From: an uncultured Bacteroidales bacterium
GTDB taxonomy: Bacteria; Bacteroidota; Bacteroidia; Bacteroidales; P3
Direction of reading: 5' to 3'
Length of the DNA stretch: 37,830 nt
Assembly (NCBI GenBank): GCA_946406015.1
Contig: CAMJJD010000017.1
Coordinates: forward strand, 1 to 37,830
Part shown: piece after piece, positions 1 through 9,269 of the stretch
Layout: the number at the start of each line of letters is the position of its first letter
Position numbering within the stretch: the first letter of the stretch is position 1
Position numbers and translations under genes: made by a program
Notes under the pieces: generated by a model
Databases searched by the model: none
Told to the model about the DNA's origin: nothing
The model's input: the letters and a program-made list of their open reading frames with translations, nothing else

Positions 1-52
1 CGAGTACGACAGTTTAGCAAACTGTTGGTTTCAGCCACTCACCCACCTCTCC
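1..52 (-). tRNA. tRNA-Ser(GCU), 5' part, cut by the window edge
   Basis: The complement of 52-1 reads as the first part of a class II tRNA. The acceptor 5' strand is GGAGAGG, followed by a D arm, a 5-bp anticodon stem ACAGT/ACTGT and the loop TTGCTAA with anticodon GCT, which reads AGC/AGU serine codons. The start of the long variable arm (CGTACTCG) is at the window edge. The T arm and 3' acceptor strand lie outside the window. A Bacteroidetes-type promoter lies just upstream at 106-135. Confidence 0.92.
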
Positions 53-70
53 GTGGTTTTCGATTGGACT

Positions 71-106
71 AAAAAGCACCGCTTTTTCTCTCTCGAAAAG
101 CGGTGC
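71..106 (-). terminator. Terminator-like hairpin in the tRNA-Ser leader
   Basis: On the minus strand an 11-bp perfect inverted repeat (GCACCGCTTTT at 106-96 complement, AAAAGCGGTGC at 86-76) with a 9-base loop is followed directly by five T (75-71). It lies between the promoter and the tRNA. The outer bases of the 5' arm overlap the end of the -7 box, so the transcript may contain only about 7-8 bp of the stem. It could be an attenuator, a processing signal or an operator-like site. Confidence 0.5.
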
Positions 107-135
107 AAAAGTACAAACATTTTCCGAACTGACAA
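106..135 (-). promoter_or_regulatory. Promoter of tRNA-Ser(GCU)
   Basis: The minus strand shows TTTTTTG ending at 133, a 19-base spacer, and TACTTTTG at 113-106. This fits the Bacteroidetes vegetative promoter (TTTG/TTG, then TAnnTTTG). The spacer closely resembles that of the rnfA promoter at 34230-34260. Confidence 0.75.
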
Positions 136-137
136 AA

Positions 138-564
138 AATATTTTTCTTTTCTTGCATACCAAACCCACATATCACTGTTTTACAGCGCATAGCAACTAC
201 GTCCGTTTGACTCCCCGACCGGCAGGAAGGTCCCTACCCCACCCTCCGCCCCGGTCTCCGGCACCCGTTTTTCACCCCACCCTGCAGTCGGTCATCTCAT
301 CCCACCCTGCCCCGGAGAAGTTGTCTCCTCACCAAAAATACTTCGCTTTTTTCCCTTTGAAAAAAGGACGAACCTATCGGACGACACGAAAGAGGCGCAG
401 GTCTATAACCGTCGATTCACTTCTGGCCAGCGCCACTTATCGCGACTGCACAAGCATGAGTAAATATCGAATAATCTGTGCAATAACGGCCACAGAACCT
501 CATGCCGTCCGGGCCATCCACCGCTTTTTTTTCATATCTAAGCATGTAATTCGGAAAATCTTTG
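138..564. other. Long intergenic region without a supported gene
   Basis: About 430 bases separate the tRNA promoter from the dipeptidase promoter. A plus-strand open frame starting at 153 has an odd composition, runs through the dipeptidase promoter and resembles nothing I know. A C-rich part (about 230-315) has three loosely similar copies of an ACCCTGC-type motif. I see no convincing RNA gene or coding region here. Confidence 0.5.
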
Positions 565-572
565 TATATTTG
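565..572 (+). promoter_or_regulatory. -7 box of the C69 peptidase promoter
   Basis: TATATTTG followed by CAG matches the Bacteroidetes -7 element. It is 58 bases before the ATG at 631. No clear -33 TTTG is present at the right distance, only a T-run near 525-532. The leader is AT-rich with no Shine-Dalgarno site, as is usual in this phylum. Confidence 0.6.
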
Positions 573-630
573 CAGTCTGTAAACCCACTGAACCCAGAGC
601 ATATAAATAATATTAAAACAATAGAATAAC

Positions 631-2388
631 ATGAAACTTAACCGTGTTTTAGCCGCAGCGTTCCTCGGTGCCGCCATGCTTGTCGCCTCCACCGCCGACG
701 CCTGCACGAACTTCCTGTTCACCAAGGGTGCCACCAAGGACGGCAGCACCATGATCACCTATGCCGCCGACAGCCATACCCTCTACGGCGAGCTCTACTA
801 CCGCAAGGCCGCCGACTACCCCGCCGGCACCATGTTCATGCTCGTCGAGTGGGACACCGGCAAGCCCCTCTTCGAGATTCCCCAGGTGGCCCACACCTAC
901 AGCGTCGTGGGCAACATGAACGAGCACCAGCTCGCCATCGGCGAGACCACCTACGGTGGCCGTGAGGAGTGCTGGAAAGACCCCGTCAAGGGCATCGACT
1001 ACGGCTCGCTCATCTACGTCACCCTCCAGCGCGCCAAGAACGCCCGCGAGGCCATCTACTGGATGACCAAGCTCGTGGCCGACTACGGCTACTGCTCCGA
1101 AGGCGAGAGCTTCTCCATCGCCGACCCCGACGAGGTGTGGATCCTCGAGATGATCGGCAAGCGCGGCGCCCCCGTCAAGGCCGACCTCGCCAAGAAGCTG
1201 AAATACAAATACACCGATGGCGCCGTGTGGGTGGCCCGCCGCATCCCCGACGGCTACGTCAGCGGCCACGCCAACCAGGCCCGTATCACCCAGTTCCCCC
1301 AGGAGGGCAAGTTCAGCAAGGCCAAGGGCAAAGGCCTCCACAAGGTCATCTCCAGCCTCCACATGGACTACGTCTATGAGCCCGAAGTCGAGTGCGTCTA
1401 CAGTGCCGATGTCATCACCTACGCCCGCGCCTGCGGTTGGTTCGACGGCCAGAACGCCGACTTCTCCTTCTGCGACACCTACGCCCCGCTGACCTTCAGC
1501 GGCATGCGCGGCTGCGACGCCCGCGTCTACGCCATGTTCAACCGCGTGGCCTCCGGCATGCAGCGCTACGAGAAATACGCCATGGGCGACGCCACCGCCG
1601 AGCGCATGCCCCTCTGGATCAAGCCCGACCACAAAGTCGACCTCCACGAGGTGATGAACCTCATGCGCGACCACTACGAAGGCACCTCCATGGACATGAG
1701 CAAAGACCTTGGCGGCGGCCCCTTCAACTGCCCCTACCGCTGGCGTCCCATGGGCTTCGAGGTCGACGGCCACAGCTACGTCCACGAGCGCGCCACCTCG
1801 ACCCAGCAGACCGGCTTCAGCTTCGTGGCCCAGTGCCGCGGCTGGCTCCCCGCCAAGGTCGGTGGCATCCTCTGGTTCGGCGTCGACGACACATACAGCA
1901 CCGTCTACTGCCCCATGTACTGCGGCATCACCGAGATACCCCTCTGCTTCCGCGAGGGCAACGGCGACATGCTGACCTACAGCGAGACCTCCGCCTTCTG
2001 GCTCTTCAACCGCGTCACCAACTTCGTCTATAGCCGCTACAGCGACATGATTGTCGACCTGCAGAAGGAGCAGAACCGCCTCGAAGAGACCTACATCCAC
2101 GACGTGCAGAAGTTCGACCAGCGCGCCAAAGACAGCGAGGGCGAAGCCCTGGCCCGTCAGCTCAACGACTTCAGCGGCCGCGCCGCCGCCCGCATGATGA
2201 TGACGTGGAACGACCTCGACCGTTACCTCCTTGTCAAGTACATGGACGGCAACATCAAGAAGGAGAAAGACGGCAAATTCGAGCGCACCGAGACCGGCAT
2301 GGCCGCCTTCCCGAAGCAGCCCGCCTACCGCCAGGAGTGGTACCGCATGATTGTCCGCGACCACGGCGACGTCATCCGCGAGAAATAA
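631..2388 (+). CDS. Secreted peptidase family C69 (dipeptidase A-like)
   Basis: The 585-residue protein begins with a signal peptide (residues 1-24, ending STADA). Cys25 follows directly, in CTNFLFTKGATKDGS. In family C69 (PF03577) this cysteine becomes the N-terminal nucleophile after processing, so the start and cleavage position agree well. The family hydrolyses dipeptides or releases amino-terminal residues from short peptides; here it is presumably periplasmic or exported. Length and the conserved YAADSH stretch near the N-terminus fit the family. It is transcribed alone from the promoter at 565 and ends in a strong terminator at 2409-2452. Codon use is GC-rich, unlike the following island. 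Substrate preference cannot be read from the sequence. Confidence 0.9.
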   Translation: MKLNRVLAAAFLGAAMLVASTADACTNFLFTKGATKDGSTMITYAADSHTLYGELYYRKAADYPAGTMFMLVEWDTGKPLFEIPQVAHTYSVVGNMNEHQLAIGETTYGGREECWKDPVKGIDYGSLIYVTLQRAKNAREAIYWMTKLVADYGYCSEGESFSIADPDEVWILEMIGKRGAPVKADLAKKLKYKYTDGAVWVARRIPDGYVSGHANQARITQFPQEGKFSKAKGKGLHKVISSLHMDYVYEPEVECVYSADVITYARACGWFDGQNADFSFCDTYAPLTFSGMRGCDARVYAMFNRVASGMQRYEKYAMGDATAERMPLWIKPDHKVDLHEVMNLMRDHYEGTSMDMSKDLGGGPFNCPYRWRPMGFEVDGHSYVHERATSTQQTGFSFVAQCRGWLPAKVGGILWFGVDDTYSTVYCPMYCGITEIPLCFREGNGDMLTYSETSAFWLFNRVTNFVYSRYSDMIVDLQKEQNRLEETYIHDVQKFDQRAKDSEGEALARQLNDFSGRAAARMMMTWNDLDRYLLVKYMDGNIKKEKDGKFERTETGMAAFPKQPAYRQEWYRMIVRDHGDVIREK

Positions 2389-2408
2389 CCCTTTCCATTG
2401 AAGTGAAT

Positions 2409-2453
2409 ATATAGCAGGAGGATGACCCGAAGGGGTCATCCTCCTGCTATATT
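2409..2453 (+). terminator. Strong palindromic terminator after the C69 peptidase gene
   Basis: An 18-bp perfect stem (2411-2428 with 2433-2450), extended by two A-T pairs, closes a GAAG tetraloop. It is followed by ATTAAAATAA. The hairpin lies 20 bases after the stop codon and also marks the boundary to the AT-rich island. Confidence 0.85.
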
Positions 2454-2460
2454 AAAATAA

Positions 2461-2500
2461 TTTTGCCGGTATCGGCAAAAATTCGTATCTTTGCACCGTG
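2461..2500 (+). promoter_or_regulatory. Promoter of the YhcG-like nuclease with an inverted repeat in its spacer
   Basis: TTG at 2463-2465, 20 bases, then TATCTTTG at 2486-2493. A perfect inverted repeat TTTTGCCG/CGGCAAAA (2461-2480, GTAT loop) covers the -33 box and most of the spacer and could be an operator. The downstream part 2482-2500 is repeated exactly at 3734-3752. This promoter lies inside any reading frame begun at 2463, so the upstream start there is not usable. Confidence 0.75.
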
Positions 2501-2591
2501 TTTTAGACAAAAACTTGCCGATAGCAGGACAGATTTGTGCTGTTCGTCATCACAAAATATTAGAGGAATAGAGTTACTCAGCGATATCATT

Positions 2592-3719
2592 ATGCTTGAT
2601 ATACAGAAAAAAGACACAGAAAACGAGAGAATAGATGCACTTTTTGAGCGCATCTCTGCTTTGATTGAACAGGCTCGTACGTTTGTGTACAGTTCTGTGA
2701 ACGTAGCCGAAGTGAAAACACGCTTCGAGGTTGGCCGTTATATCTTCGAGGATGAGCAGCAAGGCGAACGAGCCGCTTATGGAAGAAATGTTCTGAGAAA
2801 CCTGTCATCAAAACTGACTGAGAAATATGGCAAAGACTGGAGCTACGACACACTGAAACGATGCCGGTTTTTCTATCGGGCATATGAGAATGCTGTAATT
2901 GGGTCAACTCCATTGCCCCAATTGGAGAACAAGACAGGAGGGACTGACAATAAGGATATTACAAATTGGGGCAACGCCATTGCCTCAATTCGGTTGCCTC
3001 GTTTTACCTTGCAATGGTCGCACTATCTGGTACTGATGCGCATCGAGAATATCGAAGCCCGCAGTTTCTACGAGATAGAGTGCACACAGCAGCAATGGTC
3101 AGTTGAGGAACTACGCCGTCAAGTAGGCAGCAGCCTCTATGAGCGGCTGTCCTTAAGCCGAAACAAAGATGAGGTGATGCGTCTTGCTTTGGAAGGACAA
3201 ACCATAGAAAAGCCTGCCGACATAATCAAGAATCCGCTGACGCTGGAATTCCTTGGGTTGAAATCCGAGGCAGCCTATACGGAATCGAAATTGGAGAACG
3301 CCATCATTAGCAAACTCCAGGATTTTATGTTAGAGATGGGCAAGGGATTCCTTTTCGAAAAGCGGCAGAAAAGGTTCTCGTTCGATGAGCAGAACTATTA
3401 TGTGGACTTGGTATTGTACAACCGATACCTGCGTTCGTTTGTACTGATTGACTTGAAGATTGACAAACTCACCCATCAGGACTTGGGACAGATGCAGATG
3501 TATGTGAACTACTATGACCGATATGTGCGTCTGCCCCATGAAAACCCCACCATCGGCATTTTACTCTGTCAGGAAAAGAATGACGCGTTGGTGGAGCTGA
3601 CATTACCCAAAGATGCCAATATCTATGCTTCGGAGTATTCTCTATACCTACCGGACAAAGCCCTGTTGCAGCGTAAACTTAAGGAATGGATAGACGAATA
3701 CCATGAGAATAAAAAGTAA
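2592..3719 (+). CDS. YhcG/DUF1016-type PDDEXK nuclease domain protein
   Basis: The start chosen is ATG 2592 (protein beginning MLDIQKKDTE, 375 residues), because earlier in-frame starts lie upstream of or within the promoter. The N-terminal half matches the DUF1016 N-domain (EVGRYIFE, then YGRNVLRNLSSKL, KRCRFFYRAY). The middle has the typical LQWSHYLVLMRIE segment. The C-terminal half carries the nuclease core with YYVDLVLYNR, FVLIDLK and a following Gln-Met helix. YhcG proteins often accompany type I restriction systems or mobile DNA; here no restriction gene is adjacent. The gene is AT-richer than the core genes, is flanked by a 19-bp direct repeat (2482-2500, 3734-3752), and sits in a probable acquired island. 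Its real role (defence, recombination or other) is unknown. Confidence 0.85.
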   Translation: MLDIQKKDTENERIDALFERISALIEQARTFVYSSVNVAEVKTRFEVGRYIFEDEQQGERAAYGRNVLRNLSSKLTEKYGKDWSYDTLKRCRFFYRAYENAVIGSTPLPQLENKTGGTDNKDITNWGNAIASIRLPRFTLQWSHYLVLMRIENIEARSFYEIECTQQQWSVEELRRQVGSSLYERLSLSRNKDEVMRLALEGQTIEKPADIIKNPLTLEFLGLKSEAAYTESKLENAIISKLQDFMLEMGKGFLFEKRQKRFSFDEQNYYVDLVLYNRYLRSFVLIDLKIDKLTHQDLGQMQMYVNYYDRYVRLPHENPTIGILLCQEKNDALVELTLPKDANIYASEYSLYLPDKALLQRKLKEWIDEYHENKK

Positions 3720-3720
3720 T

Positions 3721-3752
3721 ATTTTGCAAAGATTTCGTATCTTTGCACCGTG
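3721..3752 (+). promoter_or_regulatory. Promoter-like site with inverted repeat after the YhcG-like gene
   Basis: TATCTTTG at 3738-3745 lies in a 19-base copy of the promoter at 2482-2500. It overlaps an inverted repeat GCAAAGAT (3726-3733) and ATCTTTGC (3739-3746). There is no good -33 box at the expected distance. It could drive the lipoprotein at 4080 through a leader of about 330 bases, or be a remnant. Confidence 0.5.
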
Positions 3753-4079
3753 AAATTAAACGAATAGAAATATGTAGAAAGCAACAATAGAAAAGCATTT
3801 TTTTATAATACGAGCTAACGCTCTTGTTCGTGTAAAGTAAAGTCTGGAAGCTATACTGAATGTGTAAGAACAAGTTGGCGAAGGTTCACGTATTTAGGCG
3901 TGAATTCATTTTCGACACTTATTTACACATAGGTATTCCAGACACCTACTTTACGAATAAGCGGCTCCGACAGATAGGATTTACGCCTCTTCTTTTTAAT
4001 CATATTATAATACGGGTTATAATACAAGGAAGCCGAAAACTATAATAATAGAGTAGTCTGAAATAAAATACTCCACGAT
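3753..4079. other. AT-rich gap with small inverted repeats, no supported gene
   Basis: This gap holds GTAAAGTCTGGAA (3836-3848) and a partial inverse copy near 3937-3955, plus small hairpins such as TTCACG/CGTGAA (about 3885-3904). A 61-codon open frame (3860-4045) has no recognisable features. The paired motifs may be remains of a mobile or excised segment. Confidence 0.35.
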
Positions 4080-5165
4080 ATGAAAAAAAACAATTACCTT
4101 GTTATCACTACTTTGTTAAGTGTAGTGTTGTCTTCATGTGCAAGCAGTTATAATTTCTGCCAAGTGTATGAGACTAGACCAGTGAACCAAAGCAATCAGT
4201 TGAAGAATGAAAATGGAGGAATACGCTATGAAGATGCGAAGTGTAGCATTGACTACTATTTTTGGTCAAATGGTGGTAATGCTGATTTCACCTTTTACAA
4301 CAAGACTGACGAGATTATATACATTGATCTTGCCAAGTCTTTCTATGTAATGAACGGCGTGGCCTACGACTTGTTCCTAGGCCGCGAATGGAGTCAAAGC
4401 TCATCGGTAGGAGTCGCGTCATCGGTATCCTATGGGTATGGAGAATCCCGTTCGGCCTCACTCTCTGTGGCTCGTATTGAACCCGTGCTCTCGTTGGATG
4501 GTCCTGTTACAGTCGGAGCCTCAAAGTCTATAAGTAGGTTGACGAATATTGCATCGGGAAGAGCGGTGGCTCATACTGAGTCAAGCTCGGTCAGCATCAA
4601 GGAAAAACAAATAATAGCTATACCGCCACATTGCCAAAAGCACATCAAAACATACAATATTACAACTTCTCCCATGCTGTCTTGTGACTTACAGCGTTAT
4701 CCATCACAAAAAGCCCGACTAAATTTCACAGCAGAGAATTCTCCTTATTGTTTCTCTGATGTCATTACATATACTGTGGGCGACAATACGCAAATCACGA
4801 CAGTTAAAAACGATTTCTATGTGTCATCGATTACAAACTATGCCGAACCAGAAATTGTTATAATGCAGAAAAGGGAGGAACCGTGTGAGAACATGAGAGA
4901 TCCAGATTATGTTGCTCCATCAAAAGAACTATACGACAAGGTCGTCCGTGAAGATATCTGTGAAACTGCTAGTTCTTTTTACAATACCTACCAAACCAAG
5001 ACCAACAAAAAAATATATGAGAAAAAGGAATCTGACAATTATTCTTATAGTACACAATACCAGGCCTATGTGATGTCACAACCTCAAAGTAGTAAAACTA
5101 TTGGTATTATTGGATGTGTCGGATTATTGGTAATTGGTGCTGTGTTAATAGCCAGTGGGTACTAA
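4080..5165 (+). CDS. Unknown lipoprotein with a C-terminal hydrophobic segment
   Basis: The 361-residue protein has a lipoprotein signal (lipobox VLSSC, Cys20). A Ser/Val-rich stretch follows at about 105-170, and a hydrophobic segment lies at the extreme C-terminus (about 338-360, with Gly-Val-Ile-Leu). I recognise no catalytic motif. The segment with YYFWSNGGNADFTFYNKT suggests a beta-rich fold, but I cannot name a family. The gene is strikingly AT-rich (18 G/C of 60 bases in 4081-4140), unlike the flanking core genes, and is probably acquired together with the nuclease gene upstream. A lipid anchor at one end and a hydrophobic segment at the other is unusual for an exported protein. Confidence 0.8.
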   Translation: MKKNNYLVITTLLSVVLSSCASSYNFCQVYETRPVNQSNQLKNENGGIRYEDAKCSIDYYFWSNGGNADFTFYNKTDEIIYIDLAKSFYVMNGVAYDLFLGREWSQSSSVGVASSVSYGYGESRSASLSVARIEPVLSLDGPVTVGASKSISRLTNIASGRAVAHTESSSVSIKEKQIIAIPPHCQKHIKTYNITTSPMLSCDLQRYPSQKARLNFTAENSPYCFSDVITYTVGDNTQITTVKNDFYVSSITNYAEPEIVIMQKREEPCENMRDPDYVAPSKELYDKVVREDICETASSFYNTYQTKTNKKIYEKKESDNYSYSTQYQAYVMSQPQSSKTIGIIGCVGLLVIGAVLIASGY

Positions 5166-5265
5166 TATATCTGAGGAAACTCCTACGGGGTAATATGTTC
5201 GAACGGGTGCGTGGAGAATAACCAGCATAATTGTCAATCAGGAGGCATACTAATCGCTCGGGATA

Positions 5266-5345
5266 CTCCGTAGTTCCTCCGTAGTTGCTCCGAGGTCCCT
5301 CCGAGGATGGTCCGACTGCAGTCGGACCATCCTCGGAGTTTTTAC
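5266..5345 (+). terminator. 11-bp tandem repeats ending in a 20-bp-arm palindrome and T-run
   Basis: Units CTCCGTAGTTC (5266), CTCCGTAGTTG (5277) and CTCCGAGGTCC (5288) run into CTCCGAGGATGG, which begins a perfect palindrome at 5299-5338 (20-bp arms). TTTTTACGTTTTTT follows. The end works as an intrinsic terminator on paper. A second element of the same design lies at 34321-34409 on the other strand. Confidence 0.75.
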
Positions 5346-5379
5346 GTTTTTTCGGTGCAGGGAGGTGGGCGTGGGATGT

Positions 5380-5421
5380 GGGACATTAGGGTGCTTTTCT
5401 GGGACATTAGGGTACTTTTGT
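5380..5421 (+). repeat. Two tandem 21-bp repeats
   Basis: Copies at 5380-5400 and 5401-5421 begin GGGACATTAGGGT and differ at only two of 21 positions. They lie in the gap before the DUF6266 gene, which otherwise holds only a weak promoter-like site (TTTG 5429-5432, TATATTG 5455-5461). Confidence 0.8.
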
Positions 5422-6105
5422 GGGTCGATTTGGTCCTTTTTCCAAAAATGGCCTTATATTGTGCCGTAAAAAAACGACATTGTTATGGCAAAGATTGACA
5501 TGGGTATTCTCGGAGCTTTCAGCGGAAAGGTAGGTCCTGTGGTGGGCTATGTGCTGAACGGCCGACCGGTGATGCGGTCGGCATCTCCCTATGTGCACAA
5601 CCCGCGGACGGCGCGGCAGCAGGCGGGACGCGGGGTGTTCGGGGCCTTGTCGAGGCTGGCGCGCGATATGCGGGCGGCGCTGGCGGTGGGACTGCAGGGC
5701 GCCGGCGCCGCGCTGGGCATGAGCGCCCGCAACCTCTTTATCAAGCTCAACCACGGCTGCGTCGGCATGGCCGACGGGGTGACGACGGTGGACTACAGCC
5801 GCGTGCAGGTGGCCGACGGGCATCTAGAGGGGGTGGAGTTCGGCGCGGTGCAGCGCGAAGGGCTGCGGGTGGCGGTCTCGTTCTCTTTCGGACACGGCAT
5901 GTCGTGTCCCTACAGCACGGACTACGTCTATTTGTTTGCCTTCGCGCCGCAGTGGGGCGAGGGGGTGCTGTCGACACCGGCGCAGCGGCGTGAGGGACGC
6001 GTGTCGCTGACGCTTCCGGCCTTCTGGGCGGGGAGCGAGGTGCAACTGTACGGCTTTGTGTGGGACCGTGTTTCCGAGTGCTCGCCTAGCGTGTGGCTGG
6101 GACGG

Positions 6106-8013
<1,908 letters not shown>

Positions 8014-8021
8014 TAATGGGG

Positions 8022-8061
8022 GAATGCGTGAATGCGTTAATGTGTTAGTGTGTTAGTGTCG
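8022..8061. repeat. Octamer repeat at the SGNH/MBOAT junction
   Basis: Five imperfect 8-base units (GAATGCGT twice, TAATGTGT, TAGTGTGT, TAGTGTCG) fill the gap between the SGNH gene and MBOAT. The SGNH stop codon (8039-8037) is in the repeat, and its last residues TNTLTH are encoded by it. Confidence 0.85.
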
Positions 8062-9269
8062 GAGGAGAGGGCTTTGAGGAGGGCTTCGGAGAAGAGGTCG
8101 CCGAGGAGTTGGTAGCCGGCGGCGGTGAAGTGGACGCGGTCGGGTCGGCCGAGTTTGGCCAGACGCCATTTGTCCATGGACTTGAGTCCTCCCATAATCT
8201 CGAATTGGTCCCACACGGCCCCGTCGACGTCGTGGGCGAGGCGGTAGAAGACCTCGCGTGCCAGCTGGCCGTTGGTGTTGACGGAATACTTGCGGCGGCC
8301 GGTCTTGCGGTAGGAGTCGTTGTTGGTGACGAAGATGAAGGCGCAGTCGGGGTTGGCGGCGCGGACGGAGTCGATGAGCTGGAGGTAGTTCTGCCGGAAG
8401 GCGGCGGTGTCGAAGTTGGTGGGCACGGCGTCGTTGATGCCGATGCCGAAGACGACGAGGTCGGGGTGGAGCATGCGCAGGTCGCGCACGAAATGGGTGC
8501 AGCGCAGGTAGTCGGGCACGGCGGCGCCGTTGACGCCGATGGAGCTGTAGGTGATGCCCGCGTGGCGGTTGCCGAGGTAGAGGCCCGAGAGGGTGAACTG
8601 CTGGCCGAGCTCGCAGGGGATCATGACGGCAAAGGAGTCGACAGAGTTGCCAAGATTGAACACATAGCGGCCGGTGGTTTGTGAGATATAGGAGGGCTGC
8701 AGGTCGCGCCCGTCGACGCGGAGGAAGGGTACCACCTCCTGGTCGGAGTGCCCGATGACGACGACGCGATTGGTGGCGTAGTCGATACGGGGCTCGTTGA
8801 GTACCACCTGTATCTCGGTGAGGGTGTCGGCGGCGGTGACGGCGATGCCGCAGAGCCCCAAGGGGTAGTCGTACTCTTTGGCGACGCAGCGGGTGAGTAT
8901 CATCTTCTCACGGCAGTGGATGCGGTAGTCGGCGGGGTTGTTGCAGCGGGCGGCGGCGGAGTAAGGGAAGAGCATGCCGCGCGAAGCCACGAGGTCGGGA
9001 TAGGCGGCCAGGAGGTTGCAGCGGATGGTGTTGCTGAGGGTGCCAGCCTGGACGTGGGAGCCGCCGATATGGACGATGTTGAGGTTGCCGCTGCCGGTGG
9101 CGGCGAGACGCTGCCAACGGGCGAATAAGGCCGTCATGGCAGGCGAGGTGCTGTCGTAGTGCAGCACGTTGGCGTCGCGGCGGATGAAGTCGTAGTCCTG
9201 CGCCTGGGCAGCCAACGGAGTCAGGAGCAGCAATAGCAATGCGGTGGTGAGGGCTCTGTTTTTCATCAT
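8037..9269 (-). CDS. SGNH/GDSL-family hydrolase-like protein, secreted
   Basis: The start is ATG 9269 (or ATG 9266; the two are in tandem), overlapping the TGA of the gene before it. The frame is open upstream, but that part is only antisense-type composition. A signal peptide (ending LAAQAQ) is followed by an SGNH block I-like VHIGGSHVQAG, a block III-like VVFGIGINDA and a C-terminal block V DRVHFTAAGY with the Asp-His pair. About 410 residues. In block I the usual GDS is GGS. In the context of an MBOAT protein the likely role is a periplasmic acetyltransferase or esterase acting on the same polymer. The C-terminus TNTLTH derives from an octamer repeat. Upstream, a heptamer repeat supplies an AAAGGAGAAAGG ribosome-binding region. 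Confidence 0.85.
   Translation of the reverse strand: MMKNRALTTALLLLLLTPLAAQAQDYDFIRRDANVLHYDSTSPAMTALFARWQRLAATGSGNLNIVHIGGSHVQAGTLSNTIRCNLLAAYPDLVASRGMLFPYSAAARCNNPADYRIHCREKMILTRCVAKEYDYPLGLCGIAVTAADTLTEIQVVLNEPRIDYATNRVVVIGHSDQEVVPFLRVDGRDLQPSYISQTTGRYVFNLGNSVDSFAVMIPCELGQQFTLSGLYLGNRHAGITYSSIGVNGAAVPDYLRCTHFVRDLRMLHPDLVVFGIGINDAVPTNFDTAAFRQNYLQLIDSVRAANPDCAFIFVTNNDSYRKTGRRKYSVNTNGQLAREVFYRLAHDVDGAVWDQFEIMGGLKSMDKWRLAKLGRPDRVHFTAAGYQLLGDLFSEALLKALSSDTNTLTH

Noticed and set aside
153..629. 158-codon open frame before the C69 peptidase
   Set aside because: Runs through the peptidase promoter, Pro/Arg/His-rich without pattern, no recognisable family.
649..2439. Long open frame antisense to the C69 peptidase
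   Set aside because: It is a mirror of GC-rich codons, with Val/Ala/Gly/His-rich low-complexity protein and no start signals; the sense protein has clear family motifs.
3836..3955. Possible integron attC-like or mobile element ends
   Set aside because: Arms match only partly and lack the expected core sites; no integrase or transposase nearby.
3860..4045. 61-codon open frame before the AT-rich lipoprotein
   Set aside because: AT-rich gap, no ribosome-binding or family evidence; overlaps small inverted repeats.
5266..5345. Insertion sequence end
   Set aside because: No transposase and no target duplication visible; hairpin with T-run fits a terminator better.
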